DNA of 64,000 bases, taken from assembly GCA_023388175.1 (NCBI GenBank), contig JAEWGT010000007.1:73728-137727 (forward strand), written 5' to 3'. This document shows, piece after piece, positions 1 to 7,973 of this stretch. This stretch comes from Pseudomonadota bacterium. Its GTDB lineage: Bacteria > Pseudomonadota > Alphaproteobacteria > Rhizobiales > Devosiaceae. The notes under the pieces were generated by a model, which did not search any database, was not told where the DNA came from, and saw only the letters and a list, made by a program, of their open reading frames with translations. The position numbers and the translations under genes are program-made. The stretch's first letter is position 1. Each line of letters begins with the position of its first letter.

Positions 1-1
1 T

Positions 2-775
2 TCGCTATCCATGGAAGGCCGGATGACGGTCTGCAACATGACCATTGAGGGCGGCGCCCGCGCAGGCCTGATCGCCCCCGACGAGACCACCTTCGCCTAT
101 GTGAAGGATCGTCCCCGCGCGCCCAAGGGCGAGGCTTTCGACATGGCTGTCGATTATTGGAAGACGCTCTATACCGATGAGGGCGCCCATTACGACAAGG
201 TCGTCATTCTCGATGCTGCCAAGCTGCCGCCCATCGTCTCCTGGGGTTCTTCGCCCGAGGATGTGATCTCGGTGCAGGGCGTCGTGCCCAACCCGGACGA
301 TATTGCCGACGAGACCAAGCGCGCTTCCAAGTGGCGGGCGCTCGAATATATGGGTTTGAAGCCCGGGACCCCGATCACCGACATCAAGCTCGACCGCGTC
401 TTTGTCGGCTCCTGCACCAATGGCCGCATCGAAGACCTGCGCGCCGCGGCAGCCGTTATCAAGGACCGCAAGGTCGCCAGCCATGTCTCTGCCATGATCG
501 TGCCGGGCTCGGGCCTGGTAAAGGCGCAGGCAGAAGAAGAAGGCCTCGACGTCATCTTCAAGAATGCCGGTTTTGAATGGCGCGAACCGGGCTGCTCCAT
601 GTGCCTGGCCATGAACCCCGACAAGCTGGCGCCCGGCGAGCGCTGCGCCTCGACCTCGAACCGCAATTTCGAGGGCCGTCAGGGCTTCAAGGGCCGCACC
701 CATCTCGTGTCCCCCGCCATGGCCGCCGCCGCCGCCATTGCAGGCCACTTCGTCGACATCCGCGAGTGGAACTAA
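2..775 (+). CDS. leuC: 3-isopropylmalate dehydratase large subunit (3' part)
   Basis: This is the C-terminal part of LeuC; the reading frame is open through the left edge, so the start lies outside the window. With LeuD the enzyme isomerises 2- to 3-isopropylmalate in leucine synthesis. The two cysteine motifs that bind the aconitase-type 4Fe-4S cluster are visible: SCTNGR (Cys codon at 413) and GCSMCLAMNP (Cys codons at 593 and 602). The start of the visible protein (SLSMEGRMTVCNMTIEGGAR) is a typical LeuC block. The downstream zincin gene overlaps its last ten bases, so the two are probably co-transcribed. Confidence 0.96.
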   Translation, partial: SLSMEGRMTVCNMTIEGGARAGLIAPDETTFAYVKDRPRAPKGEAFDMAVDYWKTLYTDEGAHYDKVVILDAAKLPPIVSWGSSPEDVISVQGVVPNPDDIADETKRASKWRALEYMGLKPGTPITDIKLDRVFVGSCTNGRIEDLRAAAAVIKDRKVASHVSAMIVPGSGLVKAQAEEEGLDVIFKNAGFEWREPGCSMCLAMNPDKLAPGERCASTSNRNFEGRQGFKGRTHLVSPAMAAAAAIAGHFVDIREWN

Positions 776-1203
776 AAGGAAAAGACTGGTCGGGGCTCTA
801 TGCTCCGACCCTTGACGATCTGGAGGCTCTGGCACGCTCCGCCCTGGCGGAATTGCCGGAGCCTTTTGCGTCACTGGCGGCCGATGTCACCTGCTCGGTG
901 GCCGAATATGCCGAAGACGACGTGCTCGAAGGCTTCGGCATGGAAAGCCCCTTCGAGCTGATGGGCCTGTTTACCGGCATCGGCATGACCGAAGACGGTG
1001 CCGTGCCCCAGACCGGCCAGTTGCCCAACACCGTTTTCCTCTACCGGCGCGCTATCCTCGACTATTGGGCCGAGCATGATGACAATACATTGGGCGAGAT
1101 CGTCACCCATGTGCTGATCCACGAACTGGGCCACCATTTCGGCTTTTCCGATGAGGACATGGAAGCGCTGGAAGCCGCTGCGGATGCGGAAGAGGGCCTT
1201 TAA
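766..1203 (+). CDS. Zincin-like metallopeptidase family protein (DUF1025)
   Basis: This is a 145-residue cytoplasmic protein of the DUF1025/zincin_1 family. It carries the zinc protease motif HELGHHFGFSDEDM (HExxH at residues 119-123), preceded by LYRRAILDYWAEH, which is characteristic of the family. The best start is GTG at 766, inside the end of leuC: it gives the short N-terminus (VELKGKDWSGLYAPTLDDLE) typical of the family, whereas the longer open frame further upstream is only leuC read in another frame. The substrate of this family is unknown to me. The overlap with leuC suggests translational coupling. Confidence 0.88.
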   Translation: MELKGKDWSGLYAPTLDDLEALARSALAELPEPFASLAADVTCSVAEYAEDDVLEGFGMESPFELMGLFTGIGMTEDGAVPQTGQLPNTVFLYRRAILDYWAEHDDNTLGEIVTHVLIHELGHHFGFSDEDMEALEAAADAEEGL

Positions 1204-1222
1204 TCGGCACTCCCTCAATCAG

Positions 1223-1301
1223 CGTCATTGCCCGGTTTATCCGGGCAATCCACCGCTCCAGCGCCGAAAGATGGACCACCCGGACAAGCCGGGTGGTGAC
1301 G
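1223..1301. repeat. REP-like palindrome pair, inverted (copy A)
   Basis: Two 30-bp modules face each other with 19 bp between them. Module 1 (1223-1252) reads CGTCA, stem TTGCCCGG, loop TTTAT, stem CCGGGCAA, TCCA. Module 2 (1272-1301) reads TGGA, stem CCACCCGG, loop ACAAG, stem CCGGGTGG, TGACG. The same ends and architecture recur at 29601, 45283, 45633, 45691 and 55602. The pair fills the gap between the zincin gene (+) and the 99-residue gene (-), so it may also act as a bidirectional terminator. Confidence 0.85.
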
Positions 1302-1342
1302 ACAAATCAAAGATCGCGCCCATGGCCGGCAGGATTCAGCCG

Positions 1343-1642
1343 CTAGTCCCGCTCGACGAAACTGAATTCCGCCTCATTGCCGCCGGCCGGATCGTCGGAC
1401 ACCATCAGCGCCAGATTGCCGTTCTCGAGCGCCACGAACCATTCTTCCCAGCTGACCAGCTGAAATCCATCAACCCGGTCGGGGCCTTCATTGGCGTCGG
1501 CGTTGAGAATTTCCTGCCCGAAGGACAATTGCAATATCGTCCGGGTCTTGCTGCCATCGGGCACATCCATCAGCACGGGATTGCCGCCCCGGGCAATGAC
1601 CCATTGGCGGATGGCTTCGCGGTCAGTCAGAATCTGCGACAT
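1343..1642 (-). CDS. Conserved hypothetical protein, 99 residues
   Basis: This small soluble acidic protein begins MSQILTDREAIRQWVIARGG and contains the block VSWEEWFVALENGNLALMVS. It resembles a widespread family of short proteins with the pattern 'D..I..W...RGG.P' and 'SWEEFF..F....LAL', which are sometimes mislabelled as glucan branching enzymes; I know of no established function. The ATG at 1642 has a clear GGGAG ribosome-binding site on the minus strand. It is transcribed alone, between a repeat pair and the divergent DUF4893 gene. Confidence 0.75.
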   Translation of the reverse strand: MSQILTDREAIRQWVIARGGNPVLMDVPDGSKTRTILQLSFGQEILNADANEGPDRVDGFQLVSWEEWFVALENGNLALMVSDDPAGGNEAEFSFVERD

Positions 1643-1724
1643 GAAAAACTCCCAATGCTGGCATTGGTTGAGGAAAGCATGACCCCATGCAAAGTTCCTT
1701 GATCTGGATTAAGGGAGGCCGATC

Positions 1725-2318
1725 TTGCGAAAATTCTCCGCCCGCCTCACTGCGGCAAGCCTCGCCGCTATGCTGGCCCTGCCCATCGTGTCGCCGCTGG
1801 CCTGCGCCGTGCCCGACAATGCCGGCTTGAGCGAGGCCGACAGCACCCGCATGAGCCAGTTCGATACGGCGCGCAGTCGCGGCCTGGGCGAAGCCCTGCT
1901 CTCGACCGATGCCGATGAACGCGCCATCGTCGCCGCGCTGTTTGCGCCCGGCATCGAGCCGGTCGAAGCTATCCCAGATGGCAATTACCGCTGCCGGACC
2001 ATCAAGCTGGGCGGCATCCTGCCACTGGTCACCTATAATTACTTCGCCTGCCGGATCAGCGAGGATGGCACCCGGATTGAGAAGACATCCGGCTCCCAGC
2101 GCTTTACCGGCACGTTCAGCCCCAGCGGCGATGCCCTGTTCTACCGGGGCGCCCTTCACTACAACAACGATCCGGCCATGGCCTATGGCGACAATGCCGA
2201 GATGGACCAGGTCGGCTGCCTCTACAAGGTCAGCGGCCAGGAGGTCTATCGGCTCGAAAAGCCCTACCCCCTGTTCGAATCCACCCATGACGTCATCGAG
2301 CTCATTCCGGCAAACTGA
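1725..2318 (+). CDS. DUF4893 family exported protein
   Basis: This 197-residue protein has an N-terminal signal peptide (MRKFSARLTAASLAAMLAL, probable cleavage near residue 28 after LACA), so it is probably periplasmic. The body matches the DUF4893 pattern: GNYRCRTIKLGG, YNYFACRISEDG, KTSGSQRFTGTFSPSGD, AYGDNAEMDQVG and a terminal PLFESTHDVIELIP. The function is unknown. The start is TTG at 1725, chosen because AAGGGAGG lies at 1711-1718 and the signal peptide begins there; no ATG fits. rimM follows after a short gap. Confidence 0.82.
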   Translation: MRKFSARLTAASLAAMLALPIVSPLACAVPDNAGLSEADSTRMSQFDTARSRGLGEALLSTDADERAIVAALFAPGIEPVEAIPDGNYRCRTIKLGGILPLVTYNYFACRISEDGTRIEKTSGSQRFTGTFSPSGDALFYRGALHYNNDPAMAYGDNAEMDQVGCLYKVSGQEVYRLEKPYPLFESTHDVIELIPAN

Positions 2319-2373
2319 CTTGGAGCCCTTTCACCGGCCTGCTATGACCGGCCCGTCACAATCGAGCGCGAAC

Positions 2374-2913
2374 ATGGCAGAAAAAACCAATCTCATCCTT
2401 CTGGGCACGATCGGCGCCGCTCATGGCATCAAGGGCGAGGTGCGCATTGCCTCCCACACCCAGGACCCGGAGGCCATCGCGTCCTATGGCCCGCTGCTGA
2501 CCAACAAACAGGGTCTGACCATCACCATAGAGGCGGCGCGGCTGAGCAAGACCGTGCTGATTGCCCGCCTCAAGGGCGTGCGCGACCGCAACGCCGCCGA
2601 AGCGCTCAACGGCACCAGCCTCTTCATCGAACGCGACCGCCTGCCCGAACCCGAGGATGAAGACGACTTCTACCATACCGACCTGATCGGCCTTGATGCC
2701 CGGATCGAGGACAGCGGCGTTTCCATCGGCCAGGTGCTGGCGCTGCACAATCACGGCGCCGGCGACCTGATCGAGATTCAGGATCCGCGTTCCGGCGATA
2801 CCTTCCTTTACCCCTTTACCAAGGCCGTCGTGCCCAATATCCGCATCGCCGAGGGCTATCTGACCATCGCGCCGCCGCTCGATGCCGATCCGGGCGAGGA
2901 AGAACCGGATTGA
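2374..2913 (+). CDS. rimM: Ribosome maturation factor RimM
   Basis: RimM assists late assembly of the 30S subunit by binding ribosomal protein S19. The 179-residue product has the N-terminal RimM barrel (LLGTIGAAHGIKGEVR at about residues 8-23) and a C-terminal PRC-barrel region (YHTDLIGLDARIEDSG onward), followed by an acidic tail. An in-frame ATG at 2344 would add ten residues, but 2374 places the conserved block at the usual distance from the start. The stop codon overlaps the TTG start of trmD by four bases, the usual rimM-trmD coupling. Confidence 0.95.
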   Translation: MAEKTNLILLGTIGAAHGIKGEVRIASHTQDPEAIASYGPLLTNKQGLTITIEAARLSKTVLIARLKGVRDRNAAEALNGTSLFIERDRLPEPEDEDDFYHTDLIGLDARIEDSGVSIGQVLALHNHGAGDLIEIQDPRSGDTFLYPFTKAVVPNIRIAEGYLTIAPPLDADPGEEEPD

Positions 2914-3590
2914 GCTTTTCCGCCGACATCATCACGCTGTTTCCCGAGCTGTTTCCCGGCCCGCTGGGCGCTTCTGTCCTCGGCCGTGGGCTCAATGACG
3001 GGCTCTGGAGCCTCAGGGCCAATCAATTGCGTGATTTTGCCAGTGACCGGCATCGCACTGTCGACGACACGCCATCGGGTGGCGGCGCGGGCATGGTGCT
3101 CAAGCCGGACATTCTGGCCAGCGCCATCGATACGATCGCGCCGGAAAACGATCCGCGCCCACGTATCCTGATGTCGCCGCGCGGCAAGCCGCTGACCCAG
3201 CGGCGCGCCCATGAACTGGCAACAGGCCCCGGCGCGGTCATTATCTGCGGACGGTTCGAAGGCGTCGACCAGCGCGTCATCGATACCCGTCGCCTCGAGG
3301 AAATTTCCATCGGCGACTATGTCCTGGCGGGTGGCGAAGTGGCCGCCATGGTGCTCCTTGAGGCGGTCGTGCGGCTCATTCCGGGCGTTCTCGGTGCGCC
3401 CGACAGCCGCGACGAGGAGAGTTTTGAGAATGGCCTGCTCGAATATCCGCACTATACGCGGCCCCAGAGTTTTGAAGGCCACGACATTCCGGCGGTGCTG
3501 ACCTCGGGCGATCACGGCAGGATCGCCAAATGGCGGCATGAGCAATCGCTGGCTTTGACGCAGGCACGGCGGCCGGACCTGCTGAAATAG
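2910..3590 (+). CDS. trmD: tRNA (guanine-N1-)-methyltransferase TrmD
   Basis: TrmD methylates G37 of tRNAs read by CNN and related codons, which prevents frameshifting. The 226-residue SPOUT enzyme shows PSGGGAGMVLKPDI, LMSPRGKPLTQ, the trefoil-knot motif IICGRFEGVDQRVID and EISIGDYVLAGGE followed by AAMVLLEAVVRLIPGVLG. The start is TTG at 2910, forming a TTGA overlap with the rimM stop; no ATG gives the conserved MSFSADIITLFPELF N-terminus. It belongs to the rimM-trmD-rplS cluster. Confidence 0.96.
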   Translation: MSFSADIITLFPELFPGPLGASVLGRGLNDGLWSLRANQLRDFASDRHRTVDDTPSGGGAGMVLKPDILASAIDTIAPENDPRPRILMSPRGKPLTQRRAHELATGPGAVIICGRFEGVDQRVIDTRRLEEISIGDYVLAGGEVAAMVLLEAVVRLIPGVLGAPDSRDEESFENGLLEYPHYTRPQSFEGHDIPAVLTSGDHGRIAKWRHEQSLALTQARRPDLLK

Positions 3591-3776
3591 TATTACGCCG
3601 CTTTTCCCTAGACTCTGCGGGCATTTTCCCCTATGAGCCGCCCATTGCCGTGGCTGGCGTTTCGGACCGCCGCGCAACAAGACCAAGAAGACTGCCCTTC
3701 CGTTACCAACCAAGACCGGGCGACGGGGCCGAACAGCCCTAAAGTTGCTCCTATGAAAAGATCGAACGGATCGAAA

Positions 3777-4331
3777 ATGAACATTATCGAACAGCTCAAT
3801 GCCGAGCATGCTGCCGAGCTCGCCGCAAAGCGCGAACTCCCAGAATTTACCCATGGCGACACCGTCAAGGTGTGGGTCAAGATCCGCGAAGGCGACAAGG
3901 AACGCCTGCAGGCCTATGAAGGCGTCGTGATCGCCCGCTCCGGTTCGGGCATCATGGAAAGCTTCACCGTCCGCAAGATTTCCTATGGCGAAGGCGTGGA
4001 ACGCGTGTTCCCGATCTACTCGCCCAACGTTGCCTCGGTGGAAGTGATCAAGCGCGGTAAGGTCCGTCGCGCCAAGCTGTATTACCTGCGCGATCGTCGC
4101 GGCAAGTCGGCTCGTATTTTCGAATCGACCAATTCGCGTACCAAGAAGATCGAAGCCGGCGAGCGCGAAGCCGCTCTTGCTGCCAAGGAAGCCCGCGAAG
4201 CCGAGAAGATCGCAGCGGCAGAGGCCTTTGCCGCCGAGCAGGCCGCCAAGGACGCCGAGGCCGCAGCTGCTGCCAAGGCCGCCGAAGCAGAGGCTGCTGC
4301 AGCTGCTGAAGGCGAAGCCAAGAGCGAATAA
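3777..4331 (+). CDS. rplS: 50S ribosomal protein L19 with long Ala/Glu/Lys tail
   Basis: L19 sits at the 30S-50S interface. Residues 1 to about 120 are the conserved protein (MNIIEQLNAEHAAELAAKR, FTHGDTVKVWVKIREG, FPIYSPNVASVEVIKRGKVR, YYLRDRRGKSARI). The remaining 60 or so residues are a low-complexity Ala/Glu/Lys tail that ends GEAKSE, so the 184-residue product is much longer than the roughly 115-residue core. The ATG at 3777 gives the canonical N-terminus; an open frame upstream to 3633 has no family character. A strong terminator follows at 4356. Confidence 0.95.
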   Translation: MNIIEQLNAEHAAELAAKRELPEFTHGDTVKVWVKIREGDKERLQAYEGVVIARSGSGIMESFTVRKISYGEGVERVFPIYSPNVASVEVIKRGKVRRAKLYYLRDRRGKSARIFESTNSRTKKIEAGEREAALAAKEAREAEKIAAAEAFAAEQAAKDAEAAAAAKAAEAEAAAAAEGEAKSE

Positions 4332-4355
4332 GCTCTGCCGCCGATATGGAATTGA

Positions 4356-4384
4356 AAAGCCCGGCCATTGTGCCGGGCTTTTTG
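4356..4384 (+). terminator. Rho-independent terminator after rplS
   Basis: This is a perfect 10-bp stem, AAAGCCCGGC (4356-4365) and GCCGGGCTTT (4372-4381), with a six-base loop, followed by more T residues. It lies 24 bases after the rplS stop and closes the rimM-trmD-rplS unit. Confidence 0.9.
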
Positions 4385-4703
4385 TTTGGGACGTGGGTTT
4401 TAGAGGAGACTCACATGAAACCTTCAGCATGCTTGCGCAAGGTTCTGGGGTCTTAGCCGGCCCAACCTACTACATGTTGCGGTTTTGTTCGATTCAGCGT
4501 TGACGATGGGCTGGAATCGCAGCAGGCTTACGCGTGGCCATGAAATGGAAAAGGTCGCCGGGGCTTCCAACCAATCCGACGACCTCACCAATTTCACTGC
4601 AAACACCGCCAAGCGCAGTGTTCGAATGTGATTTGCGGGGTGATTCTCACCTCTAAATGTTCGTAGGTCAAGCTTGGCACCATCAACTCTCATGGAGGCC
4701 AAA
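4385..4703. other. Gene-poor stretch with a 13-codon ORF under a strong RBS
   Basis: This stretch of about 320 bases looks lower in GC than its surroundings and holds no recognisable gene. It contains one very short ORF at 4415-4456 (MKPSACLRKVLGS) whose ATG follows AGAGGAGA at 4402-4409 with ideal spacing. A minus-strand open frame at 4424-4702 has no recognisable motif, and I do not call it a gene. I see no tRNA-like, tmRNA-like or SRP-like fold. It could be degraded sequence or carry a leader or small RNA. Confidence 0.35.
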
Positions 4704-4907
4704 ATGGCTGCCAGAAGTTTTCCTTCTTTCTATATTTATCGTGACAATCGTGGTGAGTTCCGCTGGACTTATGAAGCCAGCAACGGGCGCACAATTTCGG
4801 TGAGCAGCGAGGGCTATGTCGCGAAAGCTGATTGTGTACGCAGCATCGACATCATGAAGGCGTCGTATGCCAGTCCGGTGTTTGACAGCACGAGTGCATA
4901 CGCGTAG
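4704..4907 (+). CDS. DUF1508 (YegP-like) small protein
   Basis: This 67-residue protein has one DUF1508 repeat: FYIYRDNRGEFRWTYEASNG, then RTISVSSEGYVAKADCVRSID. The family is named for Escherichia coli YegP, which has two such repeats; its function is unclear, and members are often stress-associated small proteins. The start at 4704 was chosen because GGAGG lies at 4694-4698 with five-base spacing; an ATG at 4692 would sit on that site. A hairpin (TGGCAGG at 4929-4935 with CCTGCCA at 4950-4956) follows but lacks a T-run. Confidence 0.8.
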   Translation: MAARSFPSFYIYRDNRGEFRWTYEASNGRTISVSSEGYVAKADCVRSIDIMKASYASPVFDSTSAYA

Positions 4908-4969
4908 CTCAAGCACCAGCAAACAAAATGGCAGGTCTCTTAGTTGGGGCCTGCCACAGAGTCCTTATA

Positions 4970-5782
4970 ATGACCCAATCCATCGTCACCTGGAACATCA
5001 ATTCGGTTCGCCTGCGCCTGCCCATGGTGCTGGATTTTCTCGGCAAGCATCAGCCCGATGTCCTGATGCTGCAGGAAATCAAATGCACCAATGACCAGTT
5101 TCCCGCCAATGCCTTTGCCGAAGCCGGCTATCCCCATCAGGCCGTGCATGGCCAGAAGGGCTATCACGGCGTCGCTATCGTTTCCAAATTCCCGCTGACC
5201 GATATTTCGAGCCGCGTCTTCTGCGAAATCCCCGAATCGCGTCACATCTCGGCGCTGGTCGATATGGGCCACGGCCCCTTCACCCTGCACAATTTCTACA
5301 TCCCGGCGGGCGGCGACGAACCAGATCCCGAGATCAATCCCAAGTTCAAGCACAAGCTGGGCTTTCTCGACGAGCTCAAGAGCTGGTTCGGCGAGCCGCT
5401 GTTTTCGCGTGGCCATCTCATTGCCGGGGACTTCAACATCGCGCCGCATGAAAACGATGTCTGGAGCCACAAGCAGCTGCTCAAGATCGTCAGCCACACG
5501 CCCCAGGAAACCGAACGTCTGGATGCCCTGCTCTCAGGCGGCCATGGCTGGGTCGATCTCGTGCGCAAACATATCCCGCACGACCAGAAACTCTATTCCT
5601 GGTGGAGCTATCGCAGCGCCAATTGGGAACTGGCCGACAAGGGCCGGCGCCTTGACCATATCTGGTCCACGGCGGACCTGGCCGAACGCTCCATCGGCGC
5701 GGAAATCATCAAGCCCTATCGCGGCTATACGCCCCAACCCAGCGACCATGTGCCGGTGATTGCCCGGTTCCAGGCGCCCTAG
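4970..5782 (+). CDS. xthA: Exodeoxyribonuclease III
   Basis: This is an AP endonuclease and 3'-5' exonuclease of base-excision repair, from the endonuclease/exonuclease/phosphatase fold family. In 270 residues the catalytic motifs are all present: TWNINSVR (Asn near residue 9), LQEIKC (metal-binding Glu36), GDFNIAPHENDVW and the terminal SDHVPV (Asp-His pair). The ATG at 4970 gives the standard start MTQSIVTWNINS; an upstream in-frame ATG at 4928 would add 14 residues without family support. It converges on the cyclic-nucleotide-binding gene, and the two stop codons overlap by four bases. Confidence 0.93.
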   Translation: MTQSIVTWNINSVRLRLPMVLDFLGKHQPDVLMLQEIKCTNDQFPANAFAEAGYPHQAVHGQKGYHGVAIVSKFPLTDISSRVFCEIPESRHISALVDMGHGPFTLHNFYIPAGGDEPDPEINPKFKHKLGFLDELKSWFGEPLFSRGHLIAGDFNIAPHENDVWSHKQLLKIVSHTPQETERLDALLSGGHGWVDLVRKHIPHDQKLYSWWSYRSANWELADKGRRLDHIWSTADLAERSIGAEIIKPYRGYTPQPSDHVPVIARFQAP

Positions 5783-6276
5783 ACGCCCTTCATCTTCCGC
5801 TTGAGCGGTTCAAGCGCGTGCATGTAGCGCCCCAGATCCTGCTCGATGCGGCGAGCGGCGCGAGCGGCAAGCTCAGGATTTTGCCGGGCCAGCTTCAAGA
5901 AGGCGCTGCGCGGCACGAACAGCATTTCGCAATCGGTGACGGCGGTGAAGGTCACCGGTCGCGGCTTTTCGAGAATGAGCGCCGTCGGTGAAATCACACT
6001 GCCCGGCTCGCTGAGCGCATAGGGCTTGCCCGCTTCGGCACCTTCATGCCGGGCCTTGACCGTGCCCTCGATCAGCACATAGGCGCCCTGCGGGTTTGAG
6101 CCGGCTTTGTAGATGATCTCGTCGGCAGCAAAATGCTGGCGGTCGCCGGCAAAGCCGAGCATGCGCAATTGCTCATCATCGCAGATGTCGAAAAAATCGG
6201 CCCGGGCCAGCACCCCGGCCGCATCGTCCATTCTCATCAGAACCAGACCCGGATGCGCCAAAGCCGCCCGCGTCAT
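5779..6276 (-). CDS. Cyclic nucleotide-binding domain protein (CRP-like sensor only)
   Basis: This 165-residue protein consists of one cNMP-binding beta-roll (about residues 20-135: FAADEIIYKAGSNPQGAYVLIEG through PVTFTAVTDCEMLFVPRSAF) and a short C-terminal helix. The DNA-binding winged helix of CRP/FNR proteins is absent, so it is probably a sensor or partner protein rather than a direct transcription factor. The PRPVTFTA stretch stands where CRP has its phosphate-binding cassette, but I cannot say which ligand binds. The start is uncertain; ATGs also lie at residues 14 and 16. It lies downstream of the response regulator on the same strand. Confidence 0.82.
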   Translation of the reverse strand: MTRAALAHPGLVLMRMDDAAGVLARADFFDICDDEQLRMLGFAGDRQHFAADEIIYKAGSNPQGAYVLIEGTVKARHEGAEAGKPYALSEPGSVISPTALILEKPRPVTFTAVTDCEMLFVPRSAFLKLARQNPELAARAARRIEQDLGRYMHALEPLKRKMKGV

Positions 6277-6338
6277 GCGAGCGGCCCTGAAAATCTATAA
6301 GTCAGTTCGCCGAGGAAATGAACAGGAGTGCCCCTTTA

Positions 6339-7022
6339 TCAGGGGACAAGCCTATAGCCACCATCTTCGGTCACCAGCAGGCGCGCATTGGACGGATCGC
6401 GCTCGATCTTCTGGCGCAGCCGATAGATATGGGTTTCCAGGGTATGGGTGGTCACGCGGTTGTTGTAACCCCAGACCTCCTTGAGCAGGATGTCCCGCGT
6501 AATGGTCTTGGGCCCCTGCCGGTACAGGAACTTGAGAATGGACGTTTCCTTGTCGGTGAGGCGAACCTTGATGCCATCGCCGGTTTCAAGCAGCTTGGCT
6601 GCCGGCTGGAAACTGTACTGGCCGATGGTGAAGACCGCATCTTCGCTTTGATCATGCTGGCGCAGGGCCGCATTGATACGCGCGAGCAGCACGGGATAGC
6701 GAAAAGGCTTGGTCAGATAGTCATTGGCCCCCGCCTCGAGACCCTTGATCTCGTCGGCATCGGTATCATGGCCGGTGAGCATCAGAACAGGGCTCTTGTA
6801 GCCTTCCTGACGCATCAGGCGCACCGCCTCGCGGCCATCCATATCGGGCAGGCCGACATCGAGAATGGTCAATTCGACATTATTCTCGCGCAGCGTGCTC
6901 AGCGCATCATTGGCTGTACCGGCCTGGAGAATATCAAAATCAGGCTCCCCGAGTAGTTGATCAACCAGGGTCTGGCGCAGGTCCGCGTCGTCGTCCACGA
7001 CAAGGATGCGTCGCTTGTTCAT
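6339..7022 (-). CDS. OmpR/PhoB-family response regulator
   Basis: This is a 227-residue two-component transcription factor. The receiver domain (1-120) has the acidic pocket DDD at residues 10-12, the phospho-acceptor Asp55 in ILDVGLPDMDG, the Thr in MLTGHD and the Lys in YLTKPFRY. The C-terminal winged helix (about 130-225) has LTDKETSILKFLYRQGPKTITRDILLKEVWGY with TLETHIYRLRQKIE and the wing DGGYRLVP. No histidine kinase is adjacent, so the partner is encoded elsewhere. Similar regulators lie near xth and a cNMP-binding gene in other Rhizobiales, but I cannot assign a name. Confidence 0.92.
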   Translation of the reverse strand: MNKRRILVVDDDADLRQTLVDQLLGEPDFDILQAGTANDALSTLRENNVELTILDVGLPDMDGREAVRLMRQEGYKSPVLMLTGHDTDADEIKGLEAGANDYLTKPFRYPVLLARINAALRQHDQSEDAVFTIGQYSFQPAAKLLETGDGIKVRLTDKETSILKFLYRQGPKTITRDILLKEVWGYNNRVTTHTLETHIYRLRQKIERDPSNARLLVTEDGGYRLVP

Positions 7023-7156
7023 TGTTTTCTCCGGTCTTTTCCGTCCGAACCGACCAAGGTCACAATATTGCGACCGCTTTTGGGCCAGACCATCACATCG
7101 GCGTTATTCAACTTTTTCAAACGCCTGAAAGGCCGAAAAGTTGCACCACGCAAGGG

Positions 7157-7843
7157 TCACGCAGAAGCGGCGCGCCGCCCGAACAGCGCCGAGCCGACAC
7201 GGACCTGTGTCGCGCCCATCCAGATGGCCGTTTCGAAATCCCCGCTCATGCCCATGGAGAGATTGTCGACCCCGGCGGCCCGGCCAAGTTCTGCCAGCTG
7301 GGCGAAATAGGGCCCCGCTGGCAGGCCATCGGGCGGAATGCACATAAGACCAATGATATTAAGTCCATGCACCTGCCGGCAGTGGCGCACGAAATCGACC
7401 GTATCGCCGATGGCGATACCGGCCTTCTGCGCCTCGCCGCCAATGTTGACCTGCACATAGCAGGGCAGGTGCCGGCCGGCGCGCTGCATTTCTTCACCGA
7501 GAATGCCGGCCAGCTTCTCCCGATCGACACTCTGGATCACGTCGAACAAGGCGACAGCGTCGCGCGCCTTGTTGGTTTGCAGCGGTCCGATCAGATGCAG
7601 TTCGATATCTGGATATTTTTGCTTGAGGCCCGGCCATTTCTCCTTGGCCTCCTGCACGCGGTTTTCCCCGAAAACCCGCTGGCCCGCCAGCAGAAACGGC
7701 TCGATTGCCTCAGCCGGGAAGGTCTTTGAGACGGCAATCAAATCTACCTGTTCGGGCGGCGCGCCGAAGCGCCGGCGTGCCTTTTCCATGCGCGAAACAA
7801 TATAGTGGAGCGCGGTTTGCGCATTGGCGGCGCTGTTGGCCAT
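7157..7843 (-). CDS. yggS: YggS family PLP homeostasis protein
   Basis: This is a 228-residue PLP-binding alanine-racemase-fold protein that buffers pyridoxal phosphate and affects amino-acid homeostasis. PLP binds the Lys in LIAVSKTFP; GENRVQEAKEKW, HLIGPLQTNKARDAV, VQVNIGGEAQKAG, GLMCIPP and SMGMSGDFETAI are further family blocks. The ATG at 7843 (MANSAANAQTALHYI) was chosen; the frame stays open upstream to 7954, but that extension has no family similarity and would run into the leuS promoter region. It is divergent from leuS. Confidence 0.93.
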   Translation of the reverse strand: MANSAANAQTALHYIVSRMEKARRRFGAPPEQVDLIAVSKTFPAEAIEPFLLAGQRVFGENRVQEAKEKWPGLKQKYPDIELHLIGPLQTNKARDAVALFDVIQSVDREKLAGILGEEMQRAGRHLPCYVQVNIGGEAQKAGIAIGDTVDFVRHCRQVHGLNIIGLMCIPPDGLPAGPYFAQLAELGRAAGVDNLSMGMSGDFETAIWMGATQVRVGSALFGRRAASA

Positions 7844-7973
7844 ATCGTGGCCCCGTTGCTGTTGACCTGATAGGGGATTTCTGGTGATGGTCCGGTAGCC
7901 AAAATCCCATGAAAACGCAAGCTGCGCCGCCCTTTGGGCAGCATCTCGCGTCAATCTTGCAAGGACGACAAAA

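Noticed and set aside
577..765. Extension of the zincin frame upstream of 766
   Set aside because: This part is leuC in another frame; the family N-terminus begins at the GTG at 766.
2856..4430. A 524-codon minus-strand frame across trmD and rplS
   Set aside because: It covers two certain genes and an intrinsic terminator on the other strand, and its translation shows no domain.
4424..4702. A 92-codon minus-strand frame in the gene-poor stretch
   Set aside because: It has no ribosome-binding site or recognisable motif, and it overlaps the DUF1508 ribosome-binding site.
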